This document shows, piece after piece, positions 25,541 through 33,533 of a stretch of 64,000 nucleotides of DNA (positions are counted from its first letter, which is position 1; the number at the start of each line of letters is the position of its first letter). The position numbers were made by a program, and so were the translations under genes. The stretch comes from Halobacillus karajensis (GTDB taxonomy: Bacteria; Bacillota; Bacilli; Bacillales; Halobacillaceae): positions 186,001-250,000 of the forward strand of contig NZ_FNWW01000004.1 in the NCBI RefSeq assembly GCF_900108515.1, in the 5' to 3' direction. The notes below the pieces were generated by a model, which made no database searches, was not told the DNA's origin, and saw nothing but the letters and a program-made list of their open reading frames with translations.

Positions 25541-26104
25541 TTATTGACTCCAGTATTCAGGATCAGCCATTCGTAGCTCTTCTACTGTTTCATCTAAGTC
25601 GAATGGAGTTATATAATGAACTTTATAGTCTGATTTTTCCTGAGCATTTTTAGCTATTCTCAAAAAATATTGTGGACTTCCTTCCGTATCTTCGTCAAAT
25701 AGTACGAGGCATCCATCTGAATGATTAATGAGAAACTGGTCTTTGGCTCGGAATTGATAAGGACCATCATAACCTTTTTTATAAATGGTTTGATAAAAAT
25801 CCGCCAACATTGTTAGTTCTTCATATACCTGCTTTACATCTTCAGGCCATCGCTCTTCCTGGTTTTCAAATGGGGGGAGAACCCCTAATTGAATTTCATA
25901 CTCCTCTTTCAAATCAAGAACAACTTCTGCTGCCCATAGTTCGACTCCCATTTGCCCGGAAACTAGAACCCATTCCAATCCTTCTTCTATGTAAGAAAGA
26001 AGTCTTCTTCTTATGGTCTCTTTAATAAAATGAACTTTAGGGTCGTTATGTTTAAATATACCCATTTCTATTGGTTTGTACCCTGTAACCACAATTGTCT
26101 TCAA
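25541..26104 (-). CDS. ypsA: YpsA (DUF1273) family protein
   Basis: A 187-residue protein of the DUF1273/SLOG-like fold: [15 protein letters not shown] at the start, [18 protein letters not shown] (near 58) as the nucleotide-binding loop, [10 protein letters not shown] (near 88) and [16 protein letters not shown] (near 136). YpsA affects cell division in Staphylococcus and Bacillus and sits next to gpsB as here. The start is TTG at 26104 with GGGGGG 6 bases upstream; the longer frame contains no such site and would run into the terminator of cotD. Ligand unknown. Confidence 0.9.
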   Translation of the reverse strand: MKTIVVTGYKPIEMGIFKHNDPKVHFIKETIRRRLLSYIEEGLEWVLVSGQMGVELWAAEVVLDLKEEYEIQLGVLPPFENQEERWPEDVKQVYEELTMLADFYQTIYKKGYDGPYQFRAKDQFLINHSDGCLVLFDEDTEGSPQYFLRIAKNAQEKSDYKVHYITPFDLDETVEELRMADPEYWSQ

Positions 26105-26147
26105 CGGCTTCCCCCCTTTATTATTGTATATTTTAATATGTTTCGTG

Positions 26148-26182
26148 GAGAAATGAAAATAAGCCACTGTTTCGTGGCTTAT
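26148..26182 (-). terminator. Terminator of the cotD-like gene
   Basis: On the minus strand ATAAGCCAC, 6-base loop, GTGGCTTAT and TTTCATTTC, directly after the cotD-like stop. Confidence 0.75.
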
Positions 26183-26187
26183 CATCA

Positions 26188-26775
26188 TCAACTATCTGAA
26201 TCGGATCCCATCATTGGCATTTGCCCTTGACCCATCATTGGCATTTGGCCCTGACCCATCATCGGCATTTGGCCCTGACCCATCATCGGCATTTGGCCCT
26301 GACCCATCATCGGCATTTGCCCTTGACCCATCATCGGCATTTGCCCTTGACCCATCATCGGCATTTGCCCTTGACCCATCATCGGCATTTGCCCTTGACC
26401 CATCATCGGCATTTGGCCATTACCTGCCATATCCTCTTCATTCATCATTGGCATCTGGCCTTGTTCCATTGGCTGACCCATATCTTGAGGATTCATATAA
26501 TCCATCCAGTTATAATCTGGAGATGACCCTTGAGGGTAAGCGAAATCTTGTGTCTGGTAATTGTTTTGTTCAGAAACCATGTACGGGAAGTAATGATTGT
26601 TATTTAAAAGGTGGTTATTACGGACGAGAATGTGTGTAGGATGAATATAATCTTGGTTTTCAGAAAAATAATTATCCACTACACAATTTTGCACTGGACA
26701 AACAACCGGTCGACGATTCCCAGCTGGTGACATAGGTCCGCAGCCGCAAGAGTCATGCATAGATTGTTGATGCAT
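26188..26775 (-). CDS. cotD: Spore coat protein, CotD-like, with Gln/Met/Pro repeats
   Basis: A 195-residue protein. Residues 1-75 resemble CotD: Cys-rich start (SCGCGP, PVVCPVQNC), the IHPTHILVRNNHLLNNNHYFP segment (in part) and a Tyr/Asn-rich stretch. From residue about 100 the protein consists of the octapeptide QMPMMGQG repeated nine times, ending SDSDS. In B. subtilis cotD lies beside ypsA, as here. A sigma-K-type promoter precedes it, as expected for a late mother-cell coat gene. ATG has AAGGAGTG 8 bases upstream. The repeat tail is not part of B. subtilis CotD (75 residues), so the name rests on the N-terminal part and synteny. Confidence 0.82.
   Translation of the reverse strand: MHQQSMHDSCGCGPMSPAGNRRPVVCPVQNCVVDNYFSENQDYIHPTHILVRNNHLLNNNHYFPYMVSEQNNYQTQDFAYPQGSSPDYNWMDYMNPQDMGQPMEQGQMPMMNEEDMAGNGQMPMMGQGQMPMMGQGQMPMMGQGQMPMMGQGQMPMMGQGQMPMMGQGQMPMMGQGQMPMMGQGQMPMMGSDSDS
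26207..26422 (-). repeat. Nine tandem copies of a 24-bp unit in cotD
   Basis: Nine in-frame copies of 24 bases encode GQGQMPMM; copies differ by only a few silent changes (ATT/ATC, GGCCC/GCCCT). Such near-identical arrays often vary in copy number between strains. Confidence 0.95.
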
Positions 26776-26809
26776 TATGCTTTCACTCCTTGTTCTTGTT
26801 ATTCCTTAT

Positions 26810-26837
26810 CAGCGTATGTCACAAAGCCTATGAATGT
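26810..26837 (-). promoter_or_regulatory. Sigma-K-like promoter of cotD
   Basis: An AC -35 core and a CATACGCTG -10 (consensus CATAnnnTA) with a 17-base spacer on the minus strand, 35 bases before the start codon. Confidence 0.55.
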
Positions 26838-27029
26838 ACTAGGCGAAATCATCATATCCCTGACTTTCTTGTTTTTTGAAAATATATAAAAGGATCTGCA
26901 GTAAGGCAAGTGCCTTCCCTTAAAGGGATCCCATCTCTTCATAGAGAAATGATTCTCTTCCTTTCATTGCCCTGTTTATTTTATAAAAGCTTGATATTCG
27001 TTCGGGTAGAGACTTTAAATGACCAACAA

Positions 27030-27062
27030 AAAAAGATGAGGTATCATCCTTTCAGCTTGTAG
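27030..27062 (+). repeat. Left inverted repeat of the IS remnant
   Basis: AAAAAGATGAGGTATCATCC and following bases. The core can itself fold as GATGA-GGTA-TCATC. About 28 of 33 positions match the right end by eye. Confidence 0.75.
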
Positions 27063-27093
27063 AGAAACCCCGTGTTTTTCTACAAGCTTTTTT
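27054..27093 (+). terminator. Inward-facing terminator at the left IS end
   Basis: AGCTTGTAG / CTACAAGCT stem followed by TTTTTT on the plus strand. Confidence 0.75.
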
Positions 27094-27109
27094 CTTGCCT
27101 CCAGGAGCA

Positions 27110-27168
27110 ACAGACCATTCCCTTTCCGCGGACGAACGCCCGTTTTTCGCAGGAATGTCATGGTCTGT
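27110..27168. repeat. Imperfect palindromic repeat unit
   Basis: Arms ACAGACCAT and ATGGTCTGT (27110-27118, 27160-27168) flank a GC-rich core with TTTCCGCGGACGAACG. This type of core is similar to short dispersed palindromes I recall from Bacillaceae genomes; only one copy lies here, so repeat status is unproven. Confidence 0.4.
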
Positions 27169-27246
27169 ACTCCTTCGCTCTAGCTTATAGCCAAAAAAGA
27201 CTCTCCTCCATCTAACTTCCCCTACCTAAATGGAGGGCAATCTTTT

Positions 27247-27825
27247 TCATGTTTTGACAGACGGCGTCATCTGTGCCTGTTCCTTCACTTTCTCTTTTCT
27301 CATGCGATAAATCCACTTGCCTTCATTGGAAAGTCGGTTCAAACCAACCTGCTCTTTATCCTCCTCCCATACATGGCGTGTAATAGTTTTCTGGTGATTT
27401 TGATTTTGCGTGCACTGAGTAAAAAGAGGACATGTCTCACACTGCTGCGGATCTGATTTATAATGGCGATATCCGTCACGGTCTGTTGTGCCATACCTTA
27501 GCTCTTCTCCTTGCAGACAGACATAGACATCATGTTCCACTTCATACTTATATTTCCATTTAGCTAGAAACCCTTTCCTTGTCTGGTACGACGGTGGGCA
27601 ATCACACCAAAGATGTTTCTTTGGGCAAGTCCATGGCAGAGGGGTGAAATAAAACCAGAGGGTCTAACGCTGGACGACCATTATCTTCCGATATGTATGG
27701 ATCAATCTTACGAAATAAGTGGTCTTCAGGCACAAGCTCTTCAATAGTCACCATTTCCAGCTCATTTTGTCGATCTTACCTTGATTGAAACAAATCATCA
27801 CTGCCTAAAAGGATTTCCATCTTTA
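27247..27825 (-). pseudogene. IS1182-family transposase, deleted and frameshifted
   Basis: N-terminal fragment NELEMVTIEELVPEDHLFRKIDPY (shown in part) runs straight into SEDNGRPALDPLVLF, with the intervening 10 or so residues missing. The catalytic core between about 27610 and 27660 is gone. The C-terminal part (97 open codons, 27247-27540) keeps the zinc-like CETCPLFTQCT and the RHVWEEDKEQ block. VIAHRRTRQGKGF and FLAKWKYKYEVEHD lie in different frames. About 190 of an expected 450-500 residues remain. Cannot transpose. Confidence 0.85.
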
Positions 27826-27861
27826 GGGTAACAAATAACAAAACGTAAATTGAGACCAAAA

Positions 27862-27900
27862 CAAAAAAATAAGGCTGCCGAGAACTTTCTCGACAGCCTT
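27862..27900 (-). terminator. Inward-facing terminator at the right IS end, likely used by cdd
   Basis: On the minus strand AAGGCTGTCGAGAA / TTCTCGGCAGCCTT and a T7 run, about 30 bases after the cdd stop. No other cdd terminator is visible. Confidence 0.8.
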
Positions 27901-27925
27901 AAAGGATGATACCTCATCCTTTTTT
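27901..27925 (-). repeat. Right inverted repeat of the IS remnant
   Basis: Complement of the left end (AAAGGATGATACCTCATCC). It is itself a near-perfect hairpin AAAGGATGA-GGTA-TCATCCTTT. Confidence 0.75.
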
Positions 27926-27931
27926 AAATCT

Positions 27932-28342
27932 TTATTTAACTTCTTCTTCTGGTAAATCAGAGGAAACAAATGAAAACGGAAGAATTTCTTCCATCGTAAA
28001 AGTTTTTGTATCACCATGAAGGTTGGTGGTGTATATCTCGACATCTGAATCAAAGAACTCACTCATCACTTGGCGACACGAACCACATGGTGGAACAGGC
28101 CTTTTTGTATCAGCAACCACAGCTAAATTTTTAAATTTGTAGTGCCCATCGGCTATGGCTTTAAAAATAGCTACTCTTTCTGCACAGCATGTGACTGGAT
28201 AAGCTGCATTCTCAATGTTACAGCCTGTATAAAGATCGCCATTTTCTGTTAAAAGGGCTGCACCTACTGGGAACTTAGAATAAGGTGTGTATGCTTTATC
28301 CCTGATTTGCTTTGCTTCATTGATTAATTGTTTCATTTCCAT
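27932..28342 (-). CDS. cdd: Cytidine deaminase
   Basis: Deaminates cytidine and deoxycytidine for pyrimidine salvage. 136 residues, the small tetrameric form. Zinc ligands and the catalytic Glu appear as CCAERVA (near residue 53, C-A-E) and PPCGSCRQVM (near 84-93). The substrate motif FPVGAALLTENG is also present. The ATG at 28342 has GGAGG 7 bases upstream; an ATG two codons earlier is too close to the site. In B. subtilis cdd lies with era; here it is alone and abuts the IS remnant, which supplies its terminator. Confidence 0.96.
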   Translation of the reverse strand: MEMKQLINEAKQIRDKAYTPYSKFPVGAALLTENGDLYTGCNIENAAYPVTCCAERVAIFKAIADGHYKFKNLAVVADTKRPVPPCGSCRQVMSEFFDSDVEIYTTNLHGDTKTFTMEEILPFSFVSSDLPEEEVK

Positions 28343-28442
28343 AAGCATTCCTCCCTATTGATGGGATAGCAATTATATATGAAACCTTTTAAAATGTAAA
28401 GCGGTTTCATTAAGTGATTCAGCACATTAAAAAAACATATAA

Positions 28443-28472
28443 TTGACACATCTGTCAAAAAAGAGGTTATAT
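28443..28472 (+). promoter_or_regulatory. Promoter with overlapping palindromic operator for the RND gene
   Basis: TTGACA (28443-28448) and TTATAT (28467-28472) with an 18-base spacer. The -35 is one arm of the palindrome TTGACA-CATC-TGTCAA (28443-28458), a typical size for a repressor site covering the -35. Confidence 0.6.
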
Positions 28473-28509
28473 TTCAAGGAAGAATAAAGATATCATAAGG
28501 AGGAGAAGA

Positions 28510-31500
28510 ATGAGAACGATACTGAACTTCAGGAAAATTGTTTGGGTATTCATAGGTTTATTAATTTTCACTGGTATACTTACGTATTTACAACTTCCTA
28601 AGAGAGATATACCTGAAATCAATGTGAATGTAGCTTCCATATCAACTGTTTACCCGGGTGCTACTCCTCAGGAAGTGGAACGTACAATCATTACCCCCAT
28701 GGAAGAAGAATTATTGAAAACAGACGGGATTGAAAAGATCACTTCCGCTTCAGCTACTGGATTCGGTACAGTTACGGTTACACTTGAAGAGAGGAAAAGT
28801 GAAAAAACGAAGGCGCAAATTCAACAGAAGGTTTCAGAAGTATCAAGATTATTTCCAGAAGAAGTAAAAAATCCCGATATTCATACAGATATGACGTCAT
28901 CGGCAGTAGCTTCTTACCACATAACCAGTGATAACCGAGAAGATTTATATCAGTTAAGGGACCAATTAAACCATTGGGAAAAGGTATTAACAGATCTACC
29001 AGGGGTAGACTCACTTTTAATCAAAGGCCTTCCTGAACAAAGAATTTCAATCCGTCTAGATCAACCACAATTAAATAATTACCACCTTTCCCCTTTTTCC
29101 ATCATAAATACTTTGAGAGATGAGATTACCCCCTCCCCCATAGGAACCGAGAAAAAAGAGGGCACTTTACGGCAATTGATTTTCAATAAATACTCAGACA
29201 TTGAGGATATGGAAAATTTGGTGATTGGGGAAACTTCAAATGGAGAACGTCTCTCCCTGAAAGATATAGGCTCCACCCAGGTCGTAAATCAAAATGCTGA
29301 TGATCTGATTTATTATAAAGGCCAACCGGCCCTTTCGGTGACCGTTCTCGCTAAAGAAGGAGTAAACATTCGACCTCTTCAAGACCAATTGTCGGATCAT
29401 ATCAATCGTTTGGAAAAGGATCTGCCAGCAGCAATTACTGTTGATCGCTTCTATACACAAAGCACAGTCATAGATGAAGTATTTACAAATTTAATTACAT
29501 CTTTTGGAGTCTCATTTATAGCGGTCATCTTCATTATGTTTCTTGGTTTACCACTATCTTCAGCAGTACTTGTCGCACTATCCATCCCTATTTCCATTAT
29601 CATTGGATTAATTCCTTTACCTTATGTGGGTGTAGATTTAAATCAAATTTCTATGATAGGCATGATTATTGCCATAGGAATTCTTGTCGATGATGCTATT
29701 GTAGTAAATGATCATATACAACGTAGATTTCAACTTGGAGATGGACCATTCGAAGGTACTATAAAAGGGGTGCGGGAAGTATGGAAATCAATCATCACGT
29801 CCACGCTTATGATTATATTCAGTTTTCTCCCTTTATCCTTCTTGTCAGGATCAAATGGTGACTTTATCCGAGCACTGCCCACGGTATTAATACTTACCCT
29901 TATCGCATCCACCATTATCGCTTTATTATTTATCCCAACCGTTCAATACACAAGAAAAAAAAGACAATCAAAGGAGTCTCCTATAAAATCCGGTCTTTTT
30001 GGGAAAGGATTTGACCGTTTAGAAAACGTTTATGCTGATCGTTTATTACCTTTTACTACACGTAAACCCTTGGTTACTGCTCTTGCTGGAATACTTACCT
30101 GTACCCTATTAGCTTTATTAATCACCCGCATCCCATTTGAGTTTTTTCCTGCTGCTGACCGGCCTGAAGTGACTATCTCTATCGAAAATCCTCAAGGGAC
30201 AGCCATTCAAGATACAGAAAAAAAACTGAAAGATATTGCGGAATACTTGGAAAAAAACGATAAAACGATAACAGAGACAGCTATTTATGCTGGAGCCGGA
30301 ATCCCAAACTTATTTAATTCAGGGCTGGAGCGTTCAGGCGAAAATACTGGGCAAGTAGTTATACGCGTAGACAGAGATCAAACAAGTGCTGAGGAATTCA
30401 TTAAAAAATGGAAAAAACCTTTAAGAAATAAATTTCCGGAAAGTGACATATTCCTAGAAACTATTGTGTCCGGCCCCCCTCCATCTCCACCAGTGGAAAT
30501 TCAAGTTCAAGGGTCGGATCTAGATATTCTCGTTTCTGAAGCGGAAAATGCAAGGGATTTAATCAGTCATTTAAACAGTACGGAGATGGCTACAATAAAT
30601 GCTAAAAAGCAGCCATTTACTGAATACTCGCCTGAGCGAAATATCCTTGATGAAAACAATATTACAATTGAGCAAGTTACCTCTCAACTTCAACTGGCTA
30701 ATACGGGTGTTCCATTGGGAACATTTGATAACGGGATAAACAGAATACCAATGGAAGTTTTAGTTGACGACGGACTGGATGAAGGTATTGCACTAGACCA
30801 GTTGACCATTATTAGTCAAAATAGCAGGGAGAAGGAAGGACCACCTAATATTTTATCTATGGATGAAATGATTACAACAACCCCTGCAGAAAGAATCGGA
30901 GTCATTCCACACTTAAATGGAAAAAGAACCATTACAGTCGAAGGTTACCCAGCCGAAGGAATGGAGCAAACATTCTCCACACAATCTGCTGAAGTGATAA
31001 AAAAAATTAAAGATCAATTACCAAAAGGCTATTCCTTAGTTGAAAGTGGAGAATCTGATGCACAATCCGATTTTTTCGTAGAAATTACTAAACTGTTTGT
31101 AATTGTGCTATTCCTTATTTACCTGACCATAGCCATCCACTTCAATTCATTACTCATGCCACTTCTCATCACTTTTACGGTATTTCTAGCTGTAACGGGA
31201 GCTATTGTTGGACTCTTCATCTCAGGGCAGCCTTTAAGTTTTCTTGCTGTGTTAGGGATCGTTTCTCTATCTGGTATTGTAGTCAGGAACTCAGTGATTC
31301 TCATCGAATTTATTGAAAACAATCATAAATTCTATAGAGATAGGGTTGAAGCTGTTGTGGAAGCAGGAAGAGCAAGAATACGCCCGATAATCCTAACATC
31401 ACTCACTTCAATAGCCGCGTTGACCCCAATCATTTTTACAGACGATGTATTATTCAAACCACTCGCGATATCTATTATATCGGGCTTATTGTTCTCGACG

Positions 31501-31572
31501 GTTCTGACTCTTCTGCTCGTACCATCCTTTTACTTGATTATCTCTAAAAAGAAGGAACCAAAAGAGTATTAG
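28510..31572 (+). CDS. RND-family efflux transporter (AcrB/SwrC-like)
   Basis: A 1020-residue proton-driven exporter with 12 membrane segments: one at 12-30, five to six around 325-480, one at about 515 and the rest around 850-1010, with two large extracellular domains between (about 40-320 and 545-840). The proton relay in TM4 is intact (GMIIAIGILVDDAIVVND, DD near 395). YPGATPQEVE near residue 46 and FFPAADRPEV near 545 are family motifs. No membrane-fusion partner or outer channel gene is nearby, as is usual for Gram-positive RND pumps such as SwrC. AAGGAGG lies 6-7 bases before the ATG. The substrate is unknown; drugs, surfactants or lipids are possible. Confidence 0.93.
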   Translation: MRTILNFRKIVWVFIGLLIFTGILTYLQLPKRDIPEINVNVASISTVYPGATPQEVERTIITPMEEELLKTDGIEKITSASATGFGTVTVTLEERKSEKTKAQIQQKVSEVSRLFPEEVKNPDIHTDMTSSAVASYHITSDNREDLYQLRDQLNHWEKVLTDLPGVDSLLIKGLPEQRISIRLDQPQLNNYHLSPFSIINTLRDEITPSPIGTEKKEGTLRQLIFNKYSDIEDMENLVIGETSNGERLSLKDIGSTQVVNQNADDLIYYKGQPALSVTVLAKEGVNIRPLQDQLSDHINRLEKDLPAAITVDRFYTQSTVIDEVFTNLITSFGVSFIAVIFIMFLGLPLSSAVLVALSIPISIIIGLIPLPYVGVDLNQISMIGMIIAIGILVDDAIVVNDHIQRRFQLGDGPFEGTIKGVREVWKSIITSTLMIIFSFLPLSFLSGSNGDFIRALPTVLILTLIASTIIALLFIPTVQYTRKKRQSKESPIKSGLFGKGFDRLENVYADRLLPFTTRKPLVTALAGILTCTLLALLITRIPFEFFPAADRPEVTISIENPQGTAIQDTEKKLKDIAEYLEKNDKTITETAIYAGAGIPNLFNSGLERSGENTGQVVIRVDRDQTSAEEFIKKWKKPLRNKFPESDIFLETIVSGPPPSPPVEIQVQGSDLDILVSEAENARDLISHLNSTEMATINAKKQPFTEYSPERNILDENNITIEQVTSQLQLANTGVPLGTFDNGINRIPMEVLVDDGLDEGIALDQLTIISQNSREKEGPPNILSMDEMITTTPAERIGVIPHLNGKRTITVEGYPAEGMEQTFSTQSAEVIKKIKDQLPKGYSLVESGESDAQSDFFVEITKLFVIVLFLIYLTIAIHFNSLLMPLLITFTVFLAVTGAIVGLFISGQPLSFLAVLGIVSLSGIVVRNSVILIEFIENNHKFYRDRVEAVVEAGRARIRPIILTSLTSIAALTPIIFTDDVLFKPLAISIISGLLFSTVLTLLLVPSFYLIISKKKEPKEY

Positions 31573-31642
31573 CCGCCTGCCTGTTGTTTCGTAAAAAATA
31601 AGTAGTCATTTCTTCAAAAACCTAAAAAATTCCCAAAAAGTG

Positions 31643-31678
31643 AACGAACCACCTAAAAGATATAGGTGGTTCGTTTTT
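31643..31678 (+). terminator. Terminator of the RND gene
   Basis: The stem AACGAACCACCTA / TAGGTGGTTCGTT with a 7-base loop is followed by TTTT, 70 bases after the stop. Confidence 0.85.
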
Positions 31679-31707
31679 CCAGGAAATGGACTTATAAATC
31701 TGACGGA

Positions 31708-32058
31708 CTACTCTAAATCATTTAAGATCATATCCAGCACATAATGAACGGATTGATACAATTCCTTGAACCGTTTCCGATGAACATCTAGATAATAACT
31801 ATGAAGAATGAGCATTTCTATATTTTCATGTGTTGATTTCACCTGGTTCGGATGGACGTTCGTTTTTCTATCCTTAACGAAAGCTTCCGCTTCCCCAAGC
31901 CATGTATTGTTCAATTCGAACAATGGAGACGTTTCTTCTTTTACTTTATTAAAAAATTCGTAACTCTTTTTATCCACGGGACCTTCCGTAGTTAAAAAAC
32001 AATGATGGCAGCGGTCAATTACCCGCTTTAATTCTTTTGTATTTTCTTTTAATCCCAT
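31708..32058 (-). CDS. yppE: YppE-like (DUF1798) protein
   Basis: A 116-residue all-helical cytoplasmic protein. LKRVIDRCHHCF, FFNKVKEETSPLFEL, WLGEAEAFVKD and HSYYLDVHRKRFKELYQSV match the YppE/DUF1798 four-helix pattern. Function unknown. The ATG at 32058 is preferred because AAGGTG lies 8 bases upstream; the frame extends 14 codons further without a site. Location near recU/ponA agrees with the yppC-yppG stretch of B. subtilis. Confidence 0.75.
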   Translation of the reverse strand: MGLKENTKELKRVIDRCHHCFLTTEGPVDKKSYEFFNKVKEETSPLFELNNTWLGEAEAFVKDRKTNVHPNQVKSTHENIEMLILHSYYLDVHRKRFKELYQSVHYVLDMILNDLE

Positions 32059-32112
32059 TGTTCCCACACCTTTCATGAATATCTTACCATGAGGAAACAA
32101 TGATCATCAAAA

Positions 32113-32379
32113 TCAGACGACAGAACGCCGCTTGGCCTGCTGAGCAACCTTTCCTAAATACTCATGCCGACGCTCTTTTTTTATTTTTCTTAACTCATCA
32201 CGAAGTAGAAATACTTCATCTTTTAACTCATCGATCTCTTTCCGGTGGGAGACTGTCATCGTAAAAACAACTTCATCTGCTTTCATTGACAACCTGCGTT
32301 CCAGTAAGGAGAACTTTTCCTGCAGGTGTGACAACTGTTCCTCGAATTCATCAGGTGTGACGACACTATTCTTCATCAT
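32113..32379 (-). CDS. Uncharacterised coiled-coil protein, 88 residues
   Basis: A charged helical protein with heptad-like Leu spacing (LSHLQEKFSLLERRL and LKDEVFLLRDELRKIKKE), a Lys/Arg-rich end (QQAKRRSVV) and no signal or membrane segment. The ATG at 32379 has GGGGGAG 6 bases upstream. It precedes the yppE-like gene by 54 bases on the same strand. No family recognised. Confidence 0.6.
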   Translation of the reverse strand: MMKNSVVTPDEFEEQLSHLQEKFSLLERRLSMKADEVVFTMTVSHRKEIDELKDEVFLLRDELRKIKKERRHEYLGKVAQQAKRRSVV

Positions 32380-32517
32380 GCACAACTCCCCCTTTTTTTG
32401 GTATAGTACAATTTCTCGTTTAAATGCATAACTCCTTTATGGATGACAAGACTAGAACTAAAGCAACAAAACAAGTCAAAGCAGACTTTAATCTTCGACA
32501 TAAAAGGAGAATTTTAT

Positions 32518-32610
32518 ATGGCTAAGAAGAAAGAAAAGAAAAACAAAAAACCAACCCCGGCGAAAACAGACAACCCTAAATTAGCTGGTGAGAATCGCCC
32601 TTCTACGTAA
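32518..32610 (+). CDS. sspM: Small acid-soluble spore protein M-like peptide
   Basis: A 30-codon ORF with AAAAGGAGA 7 bases before its ATG and a strong terminator after it. The product is Lys-rich at the start (MAKKKEKKNKKP) and ends LAGENRPST; B. subtilis SspM is 34 residues and ends in a very similar NRPST motif. The neighbourhood (yppE, recU, ponA) is also where B. subtilis keeps sspM. Such minor SASPs are made in the forespore under sigma-G, but no clear sigma-G promoter was picked out. Confidence 0.75.
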   Translation: MAKKKEKKNKKPTPAKTDNPKLAGENRPST

Positions 32611-32616
32611 GTCTAT

Positions 32617-32655
32617 AAAAGCTGTTGCTATTGTATATAGCAACAGCTTTTTTTC
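32617..32655 (+). terminator. Terminator of the sspM-like gene
   Basis: AAAAGCTGTTGCTA / TAGCAACAGCTTTT stem with a short loop and T7. Confidence 0.9.
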
Positions 32656-32926
32656 TAAATATTTTACAAACCATAAGTAAAACACCCTTTTCCTATTTGA
32701 AAATACTAGTCAAAAAACAGCTCATTATTACGAAAAGATATGAATGAGTTTTAAACGAATCTGCGAAGGGAAAATGGAGTTGGCAGTAGAAATGCATGTG
32801 TCAATTCTGTGAACAAGTGAAACTTTCCTGCTCTCTATACGTCTAATTAAATGGAGCCGTATGTTTTATATCCTTGGAGATGAAATTTTGTTATGATACT
32901 CTCATGGCTATAGGGAGGGATGGATA
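32656..32926. other. Gap of about 270 bases before recU, no gene seen
   Basis: AT-rich with scattered stops in all frames. A TATGAT-like -10 near 32891-32896 may serve recU, but no matching -35 at normal distance was found. Confidence 0.5.
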
Positions 32927-33517
32927 GTGAATTATCCCAATGGGAAGCGCAGTTCAATACAAAATAATGCTCCCAGAGGTAAGAAAAAAACAGATTTCAG
33001 CAACCGGGGAATGTCATTGGAAGAAGACATAAATGTTACAAATGAATATTATTTACAGGCAGGAGTTGCTGTTGTTCACAAGAAACCGACACCTGTTCAA
33101 ATTGTACAAGTAGATTATCCCAAACGAAGCGCAGCCGTTATTAAGGAAGCCTATTTTAAGCAAGCTTCAACAACGGACTTTAATGGAGTTTATCGAGGAA
33201 AGTATATTGATTTTGAGGCAAAGGAAACCAAAAACAAAACTTCCTTTCCTTTAAGTAATGTCCACCAGCATCAGGTAGATCACATGAAGTCAGTTCAAGA
33301 GCATGGAGGTTTATGTTTCATGATTATAAGATTCACTCCTTTAGATGAAACGTATCTTCTCCCTTCTTCATCAATGATTCTATACTGGGAAGATCAATGG
33401 AACGGGGGCAGAAAATCAATTCCTTACCCTTATATTGTGAAAGAAGGAATCCAGATCCCTTTTCATTATCAGGCAAGGGTCAATTACATCACAGCTATAG
33501 ATAAGCTTTATTTCTGA
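32927..33517 (+). CDS. recU: Holliday junction resolvase RecU
   Basis: Resolves Holliday junctions in recombination and chromosome segregation. The 196-residue protein carries the nuclease set: [15 protein letters not shown] (Glu near 32), [15 protein letters not shown] (D-x-E-x-K near 93-99) and a Q in HQHQVDHM. Tail similar to B. subtilis RecU ([13 protein letters not shown]). The start is GTG with GGGAGGG 7 bases upstream. It is followed, 16 bases after its stop, by ponA, as in other Bacillales. Role in the PonA operon is conserved. Confidence 0.97.
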   Translation: MNYPNGKRSSIQNNAPRGKKKTDFSNRGMSLEEDINVTNEYYLQAGVAVVHKKPTPVQIVQVDYPKRSAAVIKEAYFKQASTTDFNGVYRGKYIDFEAKETKNKTSFPLSNVHQHQVDHMKSVQEHGGLCFMIIRFTPLDETYLLPSSSMILYWEDQWNGGRKSIPYPYIVKEGIQIPFHYQARVNYITAIDKLYF

Positions 33518-33533
33518 AATGGAGGAAAGATCA

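Larger units (their letters stand above)
27028..27925. mobile_element. Degenerate IS1182-type element
   Basis: An element of about 0.9 kb bounded by imperfect inverted ends (GATGAGGTATCATCC at 27035-27049 and its complement at 27904-27918, continued by a further 15-18 mostly matching bases). It contains a decayed transposase reading on the minus strand. Just inside each end a hairpin with a T-run points inward, which would stop outside transcription from entering. No target-site duplication is evident. The element sits 7 bases after the cdd stop. Confidence 0.75.

Noticed and set aside
26207-26422. CRISPR-like array
   Set aside because: The units are contiguous 24-bp copies without unique spacers and are coding.
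26214-26639. Plus-strand ORFs with repeated SSAFGPDP or HHRHLALT units
   Set aside because: They are the antisense reading of the cotD repeat array.
32690-32926. Possible small RNA or ORF before recU
   Set aside because: No hairpin-plus-T-run, no ORF with a ribosome-binding site and no clear promoter pair.
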